A stretch of 64,000 bases of DNA, from NCBI GenBank assembly GCA_024195265.1, contig JAJLRJ010000005.1:15129473-15193472 (forward strand). The letters run 5' to 3'. The DNA is from Dendrophyllia cribrosa. Lineage: Eukaryota; Cnidaria; Anthozoa; Scleractinia; Dendrophylliidae. The position numbers and the translations under genes are program-made. Positions 53,501 through 64,000 of this stretch are shown piece by piece. The stretch's first letter is position 1. Every line of letters begins with the position of its first letter. Under the pieces are notes generated by a model. That model ran no database searches. It had not been told where the DNA came from and saw only the letters and a list, made by a program, of their open reading frames with translations.

Positions 53501-56500
53501 TAAGTTCTGTTTTAGGCAAAAAAAAACATCAATAGCGAAGCAAAGTGATACAAGTCAAATTTATACCAAGTTATACCACTGAGAGTTACACTGAAAACGC
53601 AAGAATTGAAAACAAATAAACGTACGATAAGCCAAAAAAGGTTTTTCTTTTTTAGGGAAGATCTTCCGTTTTAAATGCAAAAGGTGTGTTATTGTACAAA
53701 GCACAAAGAAGCGCGTTATCTTTAAGGAATATCAATTTGGTCCTCGGGTGTTCAGCGCAAAAGATATAGCCGGCATTATAATTATATTACTCTAAGAAAT
53801 TTCTCCACTCAAAAAAATTGCCACGAGAAACCTATTTACCAAGTACCTTCTGTTGCCTTCTAGATCTTTCTCCAATCAACTCCGCCTCAAACGATAACTG
53901 CTGTTTGGTCAATCTCTACCACTTCTTCTCGTCTATTACCCTTTTAAAGGAAGAGAAAGGAAGCAAAACATCTATTTATTGTAGGTGAACCGATCTAAAA
54001 ATATTTTTAATCATGTACAATCATCGATATTGAGCATTCGAAATTTAAACATGATTACTGGACAAAGAAACAAAAAATTTAACATCATGCAATAACGCAA
54101 GTAATATTGTCAAGAAATCGTTACGCTTAAATCTGTGCAACCTCATTGAATTTCTTTCCAGCGCGAAACAGAAATATGCGACAACATCTAATAAGCGAAT
54201 TACACAAAATGAAAAATTTTAGAACTGATAAAAGTTCTTTACAAGATATATGATATTTGAATAATTAAAAAGTATACTAAAAGGTTATTACTTCCGATTT
54301 ATGTGCAGCTCCGGTGAAATTTTAATCCAAAGCACTTACATGATGAGTGGAGCTGCTGCTCAAATTCAAATTCAAAAAAAAAATAAAGAAATAAATGCGC
54401 CAGAGGAAGGCCGAAAATCTTTCACTTGATTTGCTACACTTTGAGATTTCATCGGCAGCAACTCAAAAGTTAGTTACTGAATTAAACCACATTTACTTAT
54501 GCATGGCTTGAGTCCGAGTGTTAAAATTTACGTTGATAGAGAAAATACCACAGCTAAATTAGCAAGTCAGATATGATCACTGTCAACGCCGCGGGTATAA
54601 GGAAATTCTGGAACTTGTTTTGTATCAATACAGAGACAAGGTCAATAGAGAATTCTTAAAATTAGATTCAGATTTGACTAAAGTATCCAGATGGCTCGTG
54701 TCTAAACTCGTGTAATGGAAGGATATTGCTTTTGCCTTGCGTGATTTTAAGGGTTTTGAAATACAACTAATCAAGCAAACGGGAAACAGGCCTTTAAGTA
54801 GAAACGTGTTAGTAAGTAGAAAATGAAATAACAAACTAATCACCGACTTTCTTTTAGATTGTTAGTTTACAAAATAAATGTTCTGAAAGACAATCGGCCG
54901 AACAGCAAAAACAGCAACACTTACTTTGAGATTGGCATGAGGTACACAGCGTTAAAAGCTTTTGTATCCGCACACAAAAAATAACAGTTATATGTTTCAT
55001 TTAAAAGCTGAACACAACTTAAGAGCTAACGAAAAGAAATCATGATTTCTTGTATTCAGTGATAAGAACAAATCAATTAATTATAAGTACTGGATATTAA
55101 AAAAATCTATTTGCAAGATTTTTGTCTGAGAAACGACAACTTTGAAAGCACATCATCGATTTTCTTTTCAACATTAAATATATTTCTAAGTAGACCCCAG
55201 TAGTTAGAGTCAGTGCATGGTGATTTATTTAAATAATTGGTACGCTATGTAGCTTCGGATAATTTTTTCACGCCAACCGAGCGGCAAAAAAGGAAATAAT
55301 ATTGACGAACATAATACATTTAGTCTTGCATTTAGCGGGATTAGAACAAATTGAATACCTCGTAAATCGAATATTGTTTTCATTTGAGCAAATAAAAATA
55401 TATTGGAGCGATATTAAGAGGATTCCATTTTGAAGATGAGGTTAATTAATGTTCTCGCCAAGTTAGCTAGCGGTCGCATTTATCTGATTCTCTTTTTACA
55501 AACGGAAAGCTTGTTTGAAACGTTGTGTATAAAAACGTTCACAGCGTTGGTAATCTACACACTATTGAAAGGTAAAAAGAAAGTCCACCCGGGCTAGTGG
55601 AGAAGGCATATTCGGCATTAAACGACTTTAGTTACATTAAGAATATAACAATATATGTGCGCCTGACTTGTATTTTAGTTCTTGTTTCTTGGATTCTTCA
55701 GGCGTTTTTTGAAAGATAATTCATCAGAACATGTAGTTACTTTCTGCTTTTCATAATTTTAATAAAAATTTATTCATTATCGATCTGTTTCACTAAAAAC
55801 TGTTATTTTTATGGAAACTTTCACCCAGCCAGATAAGATAACGTTTCAGTCGGCGATATCACGCTTACCTTCGCGACTTAACAAGAATTTATAATCTTTT
55901 ATATCTGGTCATGTTCTGGACATCTCGTCTACATCTAAATTTCTTATCAAGTCTGAAAGGTCCAAAAGTACATCACATTAAATGTTTAAGAAAATAACTT
56001 TGTACACCCATAAATAATAAACACAACATTAGATAGCTTGTTTTAAAAAGAAGCTGCTGTGGAATCGGAGAGAAATGATTCCATTCAGTCACAATTCGGG
56101 CAATCAGCAACGCCAGGTTTTTTAATACAACTTCACCTCAAGGATTAAACTATACTCTATTCGAATTAAATTTTGCCTTAAGATATTTTCACCCGCTTTA
56201 GCAAAAACAAAAACACTTTTTTATTCCACATCACTCGATCATTGTACTGAATTCTTGCAACTCTGCCTAACTCAACATCAGGACTTTTTAATTGCAACGC
56301 TTCATACGTTAGTCGCTCTTTCCCGACAAGGGAGCGTAAATATAGCTTATGAAGTGCGAAGAACAACTGTAACATTAATCGCCAAAACATTAACTAACCA
56401 TGAATTAATAAAAATATACTAGCAGTGATCACAGATTATGGAGACGCGTTCGAAGGAATTTCCGGCGGAAATGAGCCCCTGAAAAAAACCAATAGGGGCG

Positions 56501-57418
56501 GCCATTTGGAAGACCGTCTACCAAAAAATCTCAAATTTTACTGCACATAAACCACAGGACAACCAACACGAAATTAGGATTGCGTTCTTCGAACGCGATA
56601 AACATTCTTTACCTTATTTTTACCTTTTATTTTTACTGATGTCGCAAAAAAAAACAGGTTCTTTTCTGACGTGATGTCTCGGTCATAATGTACTTCTCGG
56701 TAGCACTTTGGTTGAAATAAAGCTCAGGGCCGGTTGTTCAAAGCGCGATTAAGCTAACCCAGAGTTAGCGTCAATTTTGATTCCAGTTAAATACTTAATC
56801 GATGGAGATTTTTCCAAAGTATTTTCGCCCTTTAGTTTCGACTTTGACTTGTCTTCGCGTGTAGCTTAAAATAGGTTTTTGAAAACACTTCTAACAAGAG
56901 AAATTAAAACCTAAAGTTTTAATCCTGGGTTAGCGATAACCTGCTTTTCGGTTGCATATTTAGTCGATACTCTCGGCTCGGGCTTCAGGATTCAATTTGC
57001 ATGTATGTTCTTTAAAGAGACGCAGACAGCTCGCACTTTATAAATAGACTAATTACTGCTTTGCTTTTATTCGTTATTCGGAAGCAGGGATGGCGCCGTT
57101 GGTTAAATGTCACCTATTTTTTTTACAACAACTTGAAAAACCCTAAATCCTATAAGTATTAATTATAACGGCAACCTAAATATAACGGTCAGTGGTAGTC
57201 TGAGATCATTTTACTCCGCGTTGCTGGATAGGTAAAGGATGGGTATAGTTAACTTATTAATATGTATTAATCATTACCTATCCTTTTTGTGTTATGTGAA
57301 ACCTATCCCTTTTGTGTTATTCTGCATTTTAATTTGGATTTCCGCGTTCTTTTCAAAACAATAGGCCGGTCTAAACATTCCCGCATTATACCAACTCACT
57401 TCAAAACAAAACACAATT
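50549..57418. other. AT-rich gene-poor stretch
   Basis: No protein domain, tRNA or confident exon recognised in 6.9 kb. Features noted: GACGGCAGCGTACAA duplicated at 51186 and 51223; a block at 56419-56587 similar to 35822-36003; and a GGGCCGGTTGTTCAAAGCGC / CTAACCC...GGGTTAGCG inverted fragment at about 56728-56945, probably an old MITE. Confidence 0.45.
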
Positions 57419-57544
57419 GACACAGATATCAAATGAATGGGGTTAGTTTCTAGAGAAACTGTGGTGCTGCGTCGGTGGGGGGATGAAACACGAGAATTTA
57501 GTTTTATCGACTGAGTCGATAAGGTAAATTGACCACCGTAAAAA

Positions 57545-57593
57545 GATTCAAATAGCTGACGTTTCGAGCGCTAGCCCTTCGTCGGAGCGAATC
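57545..57593 (-). ncRNA. Hammerhead-ribozyme-like motif (left arm)
   Basis: Minus strand. Mirror of 58564-58612, same sequence and same core substitution. Downstream of the left endonuclease frame in its own orientation. Confidence 0.42.
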
Positions 57594-57683
57594 AAGGAAT
57601 TGTGGGTAGTGTGTGGTTTTATATAGTAAGCGGTGGAGCTACGCTATTGGTGGAAATTTGGTGACGTGAAAAACAAATGTAGA

Positions 57684-58097
57684 TTAGTTGAATGAAAAGC
57701 GTTCGTTGATTCCGTGGGGTTTGAGAGTGCCGATTTGAAAGATGATTTTTTGTTCTAGGTTTTTACGGCTTTCTGTGTTACCCTGGTGTAGGGAAACGCC
57801 GCAGATTGTCATGTGTTGTTTAGAATGGTTAGTAAGATTAAAATGGCGCGCGACTGGTTTGGATGCGTCTTTGTCATTTTTTTCAACGTCTCGGAGGTGT
57901 TCACGAAAACGGTCGCCCAGTCTCCTCCCTGTTTCGCCAATGTATATCTTTTTGCAAAAAGTACATGTAATGCAGTAGATAACATTTACGGAGGTGCATG
58001 TAAAACGATCAGTGATTTTAATAGATCGTTTGGGTCCTGTTATTTTGTCCGCGTTGTGAATGAAAGGACAAGTGTTACATCGCACTTGTCCTTTCAT
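57684..58097 (-). pseudogene. GIY-YIG endonuclease domain of a Penelope-like element (left arm)
   Basis: 137 codons with VIYCITCTFCKKIYIGETGR (the GIY-YIG core, with Cys pairs just before it as in Penelope-like proteins), then RLGDRFREHL, PVARHFN-TNHS and the end GTLKPHGINERFSFN. In family members this domain nicks the target during retrotransposition. Only the C-terminal domain is present; the RT part is missing, so the fragment is dead. Its first codons lie in the spacer and the opposite arm. Confidence 0.85.
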
Positions 58098-58473
58098 TCA
58101 CAACACGGACAAAATAACAGGACCCAAACGATCTATTAAAATCACTGATCGTTTTACATGCACCTCCGTAAATGTTATCTACTGCATTACATGTACTTTT
58201 TGCAAAAAGATATACATTGGCGAAACAGGGAGGAGACTGGGCGACCGTTTTCGTGAACACCTCCGAGACGTTGAAAAAAATGACAAAGACGCATCCAAAC
58301 CAGTCGCGCGCCATTTTAATCTTACTAACCATTCTAAACAACACATGACAATCTGCGGCGTTTCCCTACACCAGGGTAACACAGAAAGCCGTAAAAACCT
58401 AGAACAAAAAATCATCTTTCAAATCGGCACTCTCAAACCCCACGGAATCAACGAACGCTTTTCATTCAACTAA
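58060..58473 (+). pseudogene. GIY-YIG endonuclease domain of a Penelope-like element (right arm)
   Basis: Mirror copy of 57684-58097. The protein is identical except for the first residues (centre sequence) and one Thr/Ala change next to DKITG. The first 38 bases overlap the opposite frame across the palindrome centre. Same conclusion: an intact-looking C-terminal endonuclease domain without its reverse transcriptase. Confidence 0.85.
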
Positions 58474-58563
58474 TCTACATTTGTTTTTCACGTCACCAAA
58501 TTTCCACCAATAGCGTAGCTCCACCGCTTACTATATAAAACCACACACTACCCACAATTCCTT

Positions 58564-58612
58564 GATTCGCTCCGACGAAGGGCTAGCGCTCGAAACGTCA
58601 GCTATTTGAATC
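58564..58612 (+). ncRNA. Hammerhead-ribozyme-like motif (right arm)
   Basis: GATTCGCT, then CCGACGA, then GGGC-TAGC-GCTC hairpin (helix II, preceded by one bulged A), then GAAA, ACGTC, then AGC-TATTT-GAATC. GATTC...GCT pairs with AGC...GAATC as helix I with a TATTT internal loop, and ACGT is a self-complementary mini helix III. The first core box is CCGACGA rather than CUGANGA, so one key base differs. Penelope-like elements are known to carry hammerheads in their terminal repeats. Confidence 0.45.
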
Positions 58613-58694
58613 TTTTTACGGTGGTCAATTTACCTTATCGACTCAGTCGATAAAACTAAATTCTCGTGACACAGATATCCTTTACAGACATACA

Positions 58695-58766
58695 TGCATT
58701 GACCAGGACTCGAACCTGGGTTATTGCGGCCACAACGCAGTGTCTTAACCACTAGTCCATCAAAGC
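58695..58766 (-). tRNA. tRNA-His(GTG)-like gene or pseudogene
   Basis: 72 nt, minus strand. Acceptor GCTTTGA pairs with TCAATGC at six of seven positions; A box TGGACTAGTGG; anticodon loop TTGTGGC with GTG, closed by TGCG/CGCA; T arm CCAGGTTCGAGTCCTGG is perfect with a good B box. The anticodon arm CTGCGTTGTGGCCGCA is as in animal tRNA-His. The acceptor mismatch and the lack of a T-run terminator just downstream leave a pseudogene or SINE head possible. Confidence 0.6.
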
Positions 58767-59373
58767 TGTGGATACTATAGCTGCATAAAACTAACAAGAG
58801 GGTTCCTAAACATTCAAGTTTAAAATCAATAAAATTGCGCAGTATAAAAAACGCTCTTTATTCGTATTTACCGCAACATTCTTTTAGCCGCTACATCGCT
58901 AGACTCTGATGTCGATTTTCAGTTTCCCGGTTCTGTCCTGGTGTACCGGTACAAAAGGACAAAAACAAAAGACTAAACAATAGACTATACACTGACATAA
59001 TACCCTATAAACAAAGGGAATACAATGTGAAATCCCTTGTGAACCGGTACACGAGGACAGAACCAGTTTCCCAGCCATTACCCACTTTATAACTTTACCG
59101 GCAGAGGAAAACAAACTGAATGTTAGGCTCATACTTGGTGAAAAAACCTGCCAACTCACGAGTGACGTAAAACGAAGAAAACAAAAGGCACTGAAACAAT
59201 AGAGTGCAAGACAACAAAGATAGAAAACAACGGAAAAGGTCACAGGTTTTTACACCGAGGTAAACCCGAATGTTCAAACGTCAAACTTTTACGCATCGTT
59301 AATAAACTTACACTGGACTTAATTTGCATGGAAGATTAGCACAGAGCAGCCAATTACATGCGCTTGCTAAAGC
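58767..59373. other. Intergenic, no gene recognised
   Basis: GGTACACGAGGACAGAAC near 59045 mirrors GTTCTGTCCTGGTGTACC near 58931, so 58930-59062 is probably another foldback element. Minus-strand frames here have hydrophobic stretches but no domain. Confidence 0.4.
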
Positions 59374-59724
59374 CTGGTTTCCATATAATCGCAACGATCG
59401 CAGCGATCGTTAAACCTGGTATCCATATAATCGCAACGATCGCAACGATCGCAGCGATCGTTACGATCGACGATCGCTGCGATTCTTGCGACCATTGCGA
59501 TCATATGGAAACCAAAACGTTGCGATCGTTGCGATCCTTGCGATCGTTGCGATCCTTGCGATTGCGATCGCAGAGATAGAAAAATTTCTATCTCTGCGAT
59601 CGCAATCGCAAGGATCGCAACGATCGCTACGTTTTGGTTTCCATATGATCGCAAGGGTCGCAAGAATCGCAGCGATCGTCGATCGTAACGATCGCTGCGA
59701 TCGTTGCGATTATATGGAAACCAG
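59374..59724. repeat. Giant GCGATC-rich palindromic element
   Basis: Ends CTGGTTTCCATATAATCGCA and TGCGATTATATGGAAACCAG invert; the exact centre is AGATAGAAAAATTTCTATCT at about 59573-59592. Between them GCGATCGTTGCGATC-type words repeat in both strands, giving several dozen GATC sites in 350 bp. The left arm has an extra duplicated start (59404). Confidence 0.85.
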
Positions 59725-59799
59725 ACTTAAAACAAACCCACACTTTGTTTAATAAGTTCAAAATATATTTATTGATAACAAACGATAACATAAACTAAT

Positions 59800-59926
59800 T
59801 TTCCTCAGACCGTGAAATAGTTAGTACACTAACAGAGGTTAGTAGACCTTATTTCCATTGTTTTCTTTTGTGTCTATTTGACTATTATACACTAACTACT
59901 AGAAACTGTTTCACGGTCTGAGGAAA
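59800..59926. repeat. Palindromic MITE, TTCCTCAGACCGTGAAA arms
   Basis: TTCCTCAGACCGTGAAATAG at 59801 inverts with TGTTTCACGGTCTGAGGAA ending at 59925; TAGTTAGTA/TAACTACTA pair inside. Confidence 0.75.
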
Positions 59927-60915
59927 AATCACTCTAATTATACAGAGTTGGTTTTTTAGTCTCTTTCATCGGGTTTATACAAAGTAATCTTTGATTCCTT
60001 TGATTTTCTGTGTCTCACCGCACTGCAATCATCGTTTCGGGCGAAATTAGTCCTCTTGATTCTTAGAATACTCGTAAGCGTTCACGCGCGATGTTTTGGT
60101 CGATGTAAGCATTAACTTTGAATGGCTACCCACAGTCACAATCTATTTATATTTACAAACAAGAAGCTGTACACAGCTTGATCGGCAACTGAAACAAGCA
60201 GGACCAAGCAGGCACATACGCAATCGCGCTAAAGCTGTGTAGCCTAGCTCCTGCATGAGTGGAAACTGTAGACTTTTACCATTTAAATATACGAGCATAA
60301 GTGAATTGTGATGTGACACAGGAATTCTCTCGAGACGTCCCGCGGGTTTCGGGAAACTTAAAAAAACATTGTGTTTTGTAACAACGAGGAAGAATAATCA
60401 ACCGAAACTTCAACGCGGTGTGCCACAGGCATCCACCGATCGATCACTGTTCTGAATTGTCGCCAAACTATACTACCTTACCAGCGATATGGATTAGCGT
60501 TTAAAACACTTTCATCTTGTATACAGGTACTCGGACGCTCTTTCATGAATTAGTAATAATCTCGGCCGTTGCCGCCATATAGTTTTTTTATTTTCGGACA
60601 CTGAGAAAAAACATCGATACTGCCAGAAAAAAAAACACCTTAAAAGTCGCTAGACCTTAACATTTGAGCGTTTTATGATCGTATTGTAGATAACAAGCCG
60701 TCTAATCTCACTATATCCTTTGTATTTGGGCAACATAATTGCGCCACTCAAAGTACATCCTTACACCTAAATCCTAGTTCCTTCAGAATAAACATTTAAG
60801 AAAGTTTTGTCCAACAATTATCGGATGCTATCACTGGAATAATATTCCTATATTCATACGCAAAAAGCAAACTAGACAACAACTTAAAAGAGCACTTTAC
60901 CAATATTATTTTGCT

Positions 60916-60975
60916 CTGTATTAATCTGTATTAATCTGTATTAATCTGTATTAATCTGTATTAATCTGTATTAAT
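60916..60975 (+). repeat. 10-bp tandem repeat, 6 copies
   Basis: CTGTATTAAT repeated exactly at 60916, 60926, 60936, 60946, 60956 and 60966. Confidence 0.95.
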
Positions 60976-61167
60976 CTTTCTTTATCTGTGGTGTGTTTTC
61001 TCTTTTTTCTTAAAAAAATGTAATTTAGTTATAGGGCATATAATCAGTTTACCTATATCTTGCCCTTCTCCATTTTCTTTCCTTATCTTGTTCGCTTCAA
61101 AAACGTTTGTAATAATAAAAAAATGGAGTAAATAAATAAATACAAATACAAAATTCGAGCGTTAGTT

Positions 61168-61304
61168 CTTGCTTAGAAGCGAAGATACAGGTAAGTATTT
61201 TTTTTTTCAATTTTTACAGACGTTTATATGACGCTACGCAAATCTTGCGGCATACCTCGGGGTATGCAAGATTTGCACATTCTATATCTCCCCTTCTAAG
61301 CAAG
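61168..61304. repeat. Nested inverted repeats
   Basis: Outer arms CTTGCTTAGAAG / CTTCTAAGCAAG; inner hairpin GCAAATCTTGC(GG)CATACC / GGTATGCAAGATTTGC at 61238-61276. A foldback element, noncoding. Confidence 0.7.
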
Positions 61305-64000
61305 ATGATATATAAGGCTCAGATTTACAACTATTTGTCAATTTAAAGGTGCTCTTTCTAGCAGTATCGATCATGTTATTCTGTCCAAGCTAAAGTAAAA
61401 TAAAAAAATTGAAAAATACGAGATGGTCTATTTTTAAAGTAGAGCAAACATGGCGCAGACCATGCATGAAAATAATTTCAATCAAATTAAGGTGGCTGGT
61501 ACCAGTTTTCAGCTTTTTGACGGTTTGTAACTTTGAAGGAATAGAACAAACAAAAAGACAGATCAAGGCCACTATAACACTTTTGTAGGGTTGAACTATA
61601 TAATTTATAGTTGACCAAAAGTAAGTGTTATTTCGTCATTAGCGGTTTCCATGGCAACGTTTCCAAAGGATTATTCAGACCTACTTTTTAGCTTGTAGCA
61701 CTAATAGATAGAAAATTAACCCGGTGACCCCCTGTTTTTTTTTTAGTAATGGCTTTTGGCATTTGAAAAGGAAAATGCACAATGATTTTAAAAAAATTCT
61801 ACGAAGCGGAATTTTTGTAAATTTGGATAAAGACAATTTTCACGCAGTGCAAATTTCCTTCCGTAGAATTTTTTAATTTTTTGTCTGACGTTTCCTCTCA
61901 ATAATTATATTACATTGAAACAATAAAAAGTGGGAGTCACCGGACTTGGCTTTATGTAAAAGCCTTCGTGAGTTTAGCAATTCCCACGCGCGTCTTCGCG
62001 CATTCAAAAAATCCGGATTCTATAAGATCAACAGTTGCTCATGATCTGTTCTGACTACCGCTGACTGTTGCGTGTGCTCGCGCGGGCAGCTACTGTTTGG
62101 AGAGTTTCGGAGTCAGTTTAGGATACAATGTACGCGATTTGCCGCCGATCTAATCTGGTGTTTGAAGTTGTTTACTGCTTAGAAGATCATTTAGTAGCCG
62201 TTAAAGACAGCTTCCTGGACTCACCTTTAGGGATTTTATCACAACTTCTGGCTAGATAAGCCATGTCTTCGCTCTGAAAGCGATTACTTTTTTCTCGTCA
62301 GCTACTATACATTCACATACACTGCTCTCCTAATACTTTAACTACCCAAAGTGCTAAAAATCACGAGGAAAGGCCTTTCTTTCATAGGATAAAGCTTTGT
62401 CACGGACGCTATGTTGCTCTCACGTAGGGTGAAAGGTCAGACATTCAAAATGCTGTATTTTCAAAGCGAAAGACGCTACCGCGCTGGAAACTTGTAAAAA
62501 GATATATTTGTAAGTTATCTTTAACCTGGTGGACATATAAACTCAGAAGACATTGCGATTCATGATTTTCGAATTTGATGACGTCACGTGCAAACCAAGA
62601 ATAGCATCAAGCGAAAACACGTGTCGGTCGGTGCTTCAGAATGAAAACATTGCGATACTTCTAAATTGTAAAATGACTAAAATGTTGAGCTTCTTTATGT
62701 GAAATTTTCTCGGGATTTGTCCTTATTCTTCACGGTTGTTTTCGTCGCAGTGTTTAACGATGGCGGCCAATATCCTCTTTGGACTCCTTCCGTTCGTTCA
62801 TTCTCGATTTGCGATTTTTAGTTGGGCTGTTCGTGTCTTTTATACTTTTTAAAAAACAACGACTCAATGTTTTTTTTCTCCGCGTTTGGCTGTTTAGTGA
62901 ATGAAAATGACTGTTATTTACGGATGGCTCAGCATCTTTTAATCTTCAGCCGGTATTGTGAGCATCTGCAATCGAAAACATGGCTTGTAGTTTCTGTTTG
63001 ATAATTCATGTCTGCAGTTTTTTGCCCACTGAATCACGGCATCAAAGCTCAAATCATCTTCAATGCCATCTGGTGCTCGATTTATGGTTCTTGGTTTTGG
63101 ATCTAGTTTTACCATATAAATAAACTACATAGATTGATATCAATCAGCTCAGGCACGTAGGGCCAGCTGTGGTACCACGGTTTGAAACGTGCGGTAGAGA
63201 ATTTACCGAATTTATTTGCAAATAAACCGTCAATTTCATCGTAACTTTACTTGTCTCTCGTACGCATATTTATTACGTCGGGAGTGTTTTGCTATAAATT
63301 AATCTCTCTACCGGCTCTGTTCACTGTGCCCCTGACGAGAATGACAGACCTTCTGAGCAGATAAAATTTTCCATATTATCAATCTATGTTGTCTATTAAT
63401 AAGTTTTTAGTGAGCTTACTAAAATACATGTTTATGAATTTTAATGTTTAGGTTCAACTGATTATTTCAAAATCCAAATTTGTCACCAAACTGTTCCGTT
63501 TTCGTTCGAGTTTTTGCTGTCTTCTGTTCGTCCAGTTAAGTTTTAATTCTTCAATTTTTAAGTTGGACTTTTTGGTTTTTTTTTTCGGTGTGACACAAAC
63601 GAATAATCTCACCCATTAGTCCAAAAAAATTTATAAATAAAAGTTTACAACAGGTATTAAAACATTTAGGGTCAAAATCTAATGCTCTACTGTTTAATTT
63701 AAATGATAGCATATGTCGCATTTAAGGTTTCTTTCTTTGCTACAATTTTTTCCGTCTAACATAAAGGATTCGTTCAGTCCTTCTCTCTTTCGCTTGCTGG
63801 TTTTTGCGTTCGGTCAGTCGGTCATCTTGTCGATGATTCATGGGTTCAGTTGAACTGTCAAATGTTCCCTGATATTCTGTGCGTCATTTTGGCTGTCATT
63901 TGAGTTGAGCTGTTCGTGTCTTTTACTTTTTACAAAAACAAAGTTTGACTTTCTGTTGTATGTTACGGTTTGACACAAACGAATTATTTCGCCAATTGTT

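Larger units (their letters stand above)
57431..58667. mobile_element. Penelope-like element, head-to-head inverted duplication
   Basis: Two 586-bp arms (57489-58074 and 58083-58668) are almost perfect inverted copies around the 8-bp spacer TTACATCG; one base difference was noticed near the centre (GCG against ACG at about 58051/58106). Each arm holds a GIY-YIG endonuclease frame reading outward from the centre, then the terminal region with a hammerhead-like motif. GACACAGATATC at 57419-57430 and 58668-58679 flanks the whole as a possible 12-bp target-site duplication. The left end carries 58 bp that the right end lacks. No reverse transcriptase domain is present, so both copies are 5'-truncated and nonautonomous. 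Confidence 0.8.
59927..64000. other. Right-end intergenic region, no gene recognised
   Basis: Apart from the short repeats at 60916 and 61168, no exon, tRNA or domain. GCTGTTCGTGTCTTTTA recurs at about 62826 and 63910 and GACACAAACGAAT at about 63591 and 63970, suggesting a degenerate local duplication. Confidence 0.4.

Noticed and set aside
57742..58415. Antisense frames in both Penelope-like arms
   Set aside because: They mirror each other and run opposite to the GIY-YIG frames; no domain of their own.
58899..59243. Minus-strand hydrophobic 114-codon frame (small membrane protein?)
   Set aside because: Overlaps a probable foldback element (58930-59062); no homology recognised and no start or splice support.
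60916..60975. CRISPR-like array
   Set aside because: Only a 10-bp pure tandem repeat without spacers, in an animal genome.

Overview
The window is animal nuclear DNA, most likely from a cnidarian and probably a stony coral. The evidence is AT-rich intron and intergenic sequence, GT-AG introns, intronless class A peptide-type GPCR genes in a local cluster, CR1/L2-type LINE remnants, a Penelope-like element with a GIY-YIG endonuclease, and a very dense population of short inverted-repeat elements. The species call is inference; the gene structures are read from the sequence. Nothing bacterial, CRISPR-like or operon-like is present.

Layout. 1-10.2 kb (minus strand): the 5' nine coding exons (316 codons) of a MAPKAP kinase 2/3-like gene, whose last exon or exons lie beyond the left edge. 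Every intron junction is GT-AG and the phases join without a break. The introns carry LINE, SINE, MITE and minisatellite insertions. 10.2-34.2 kb: intergenic, almost wholly repeats: foldback MITEs, nested MITEs, three degenerate LINE ends (about 22.5-26.1 kb), 67-bp and 25-bp minisatellites, a 716-bp TTAA-flanked element and a tRNA-like sequence. 34.3-43.5 kb: a tandem segmental duplication in which each copy carries one intact intronless GPCR gene (335 aa each, 8 differences). 44.2-45.0 kb: an 11-bp minisatellite open in several reading frames. 48.0-49.2 kb (minus strand): a third, diverged intronless GPCR (401 aa). 49.5-50.5 kb: a nested palindrome and a TA-flanked DNA-transposon-like element. 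50.6-57.4 kb: AT-rich, no gene recognised. 57.4-58.7 kb: a near-perfect head-to-head inverted duplication (2 x 586 bp) of a Penelope-like element, flanked by a possible 12-bp target-site duplication. 58.7-58.8 kb: a tRNA-His-like sequence. 59.4-59.9 kb: a GCGATC-rich giant palindrome and a second palindrome. 60-64 kb: no gene recognised.

How the genes relate: the kinase acts downstream of p38 MAPK. The three receptors are one family (shared HGWPLG/NGWPLG, QDVIVCVSVV and YYLKHV.NPF blocks), consistent with local duplication followed by divergence. There is no sign that the kinase and receptors work together. The items most worth following up are the Penelope-like palindrome with hammerhead-ribozyme-like motifs in both arms, a separate hammerhead-like motif inserted between the duplicated receptor genes, the recent GPCR duplication with post-duplication insertions, and two minisatellites whose unit lengths keep several frames open.
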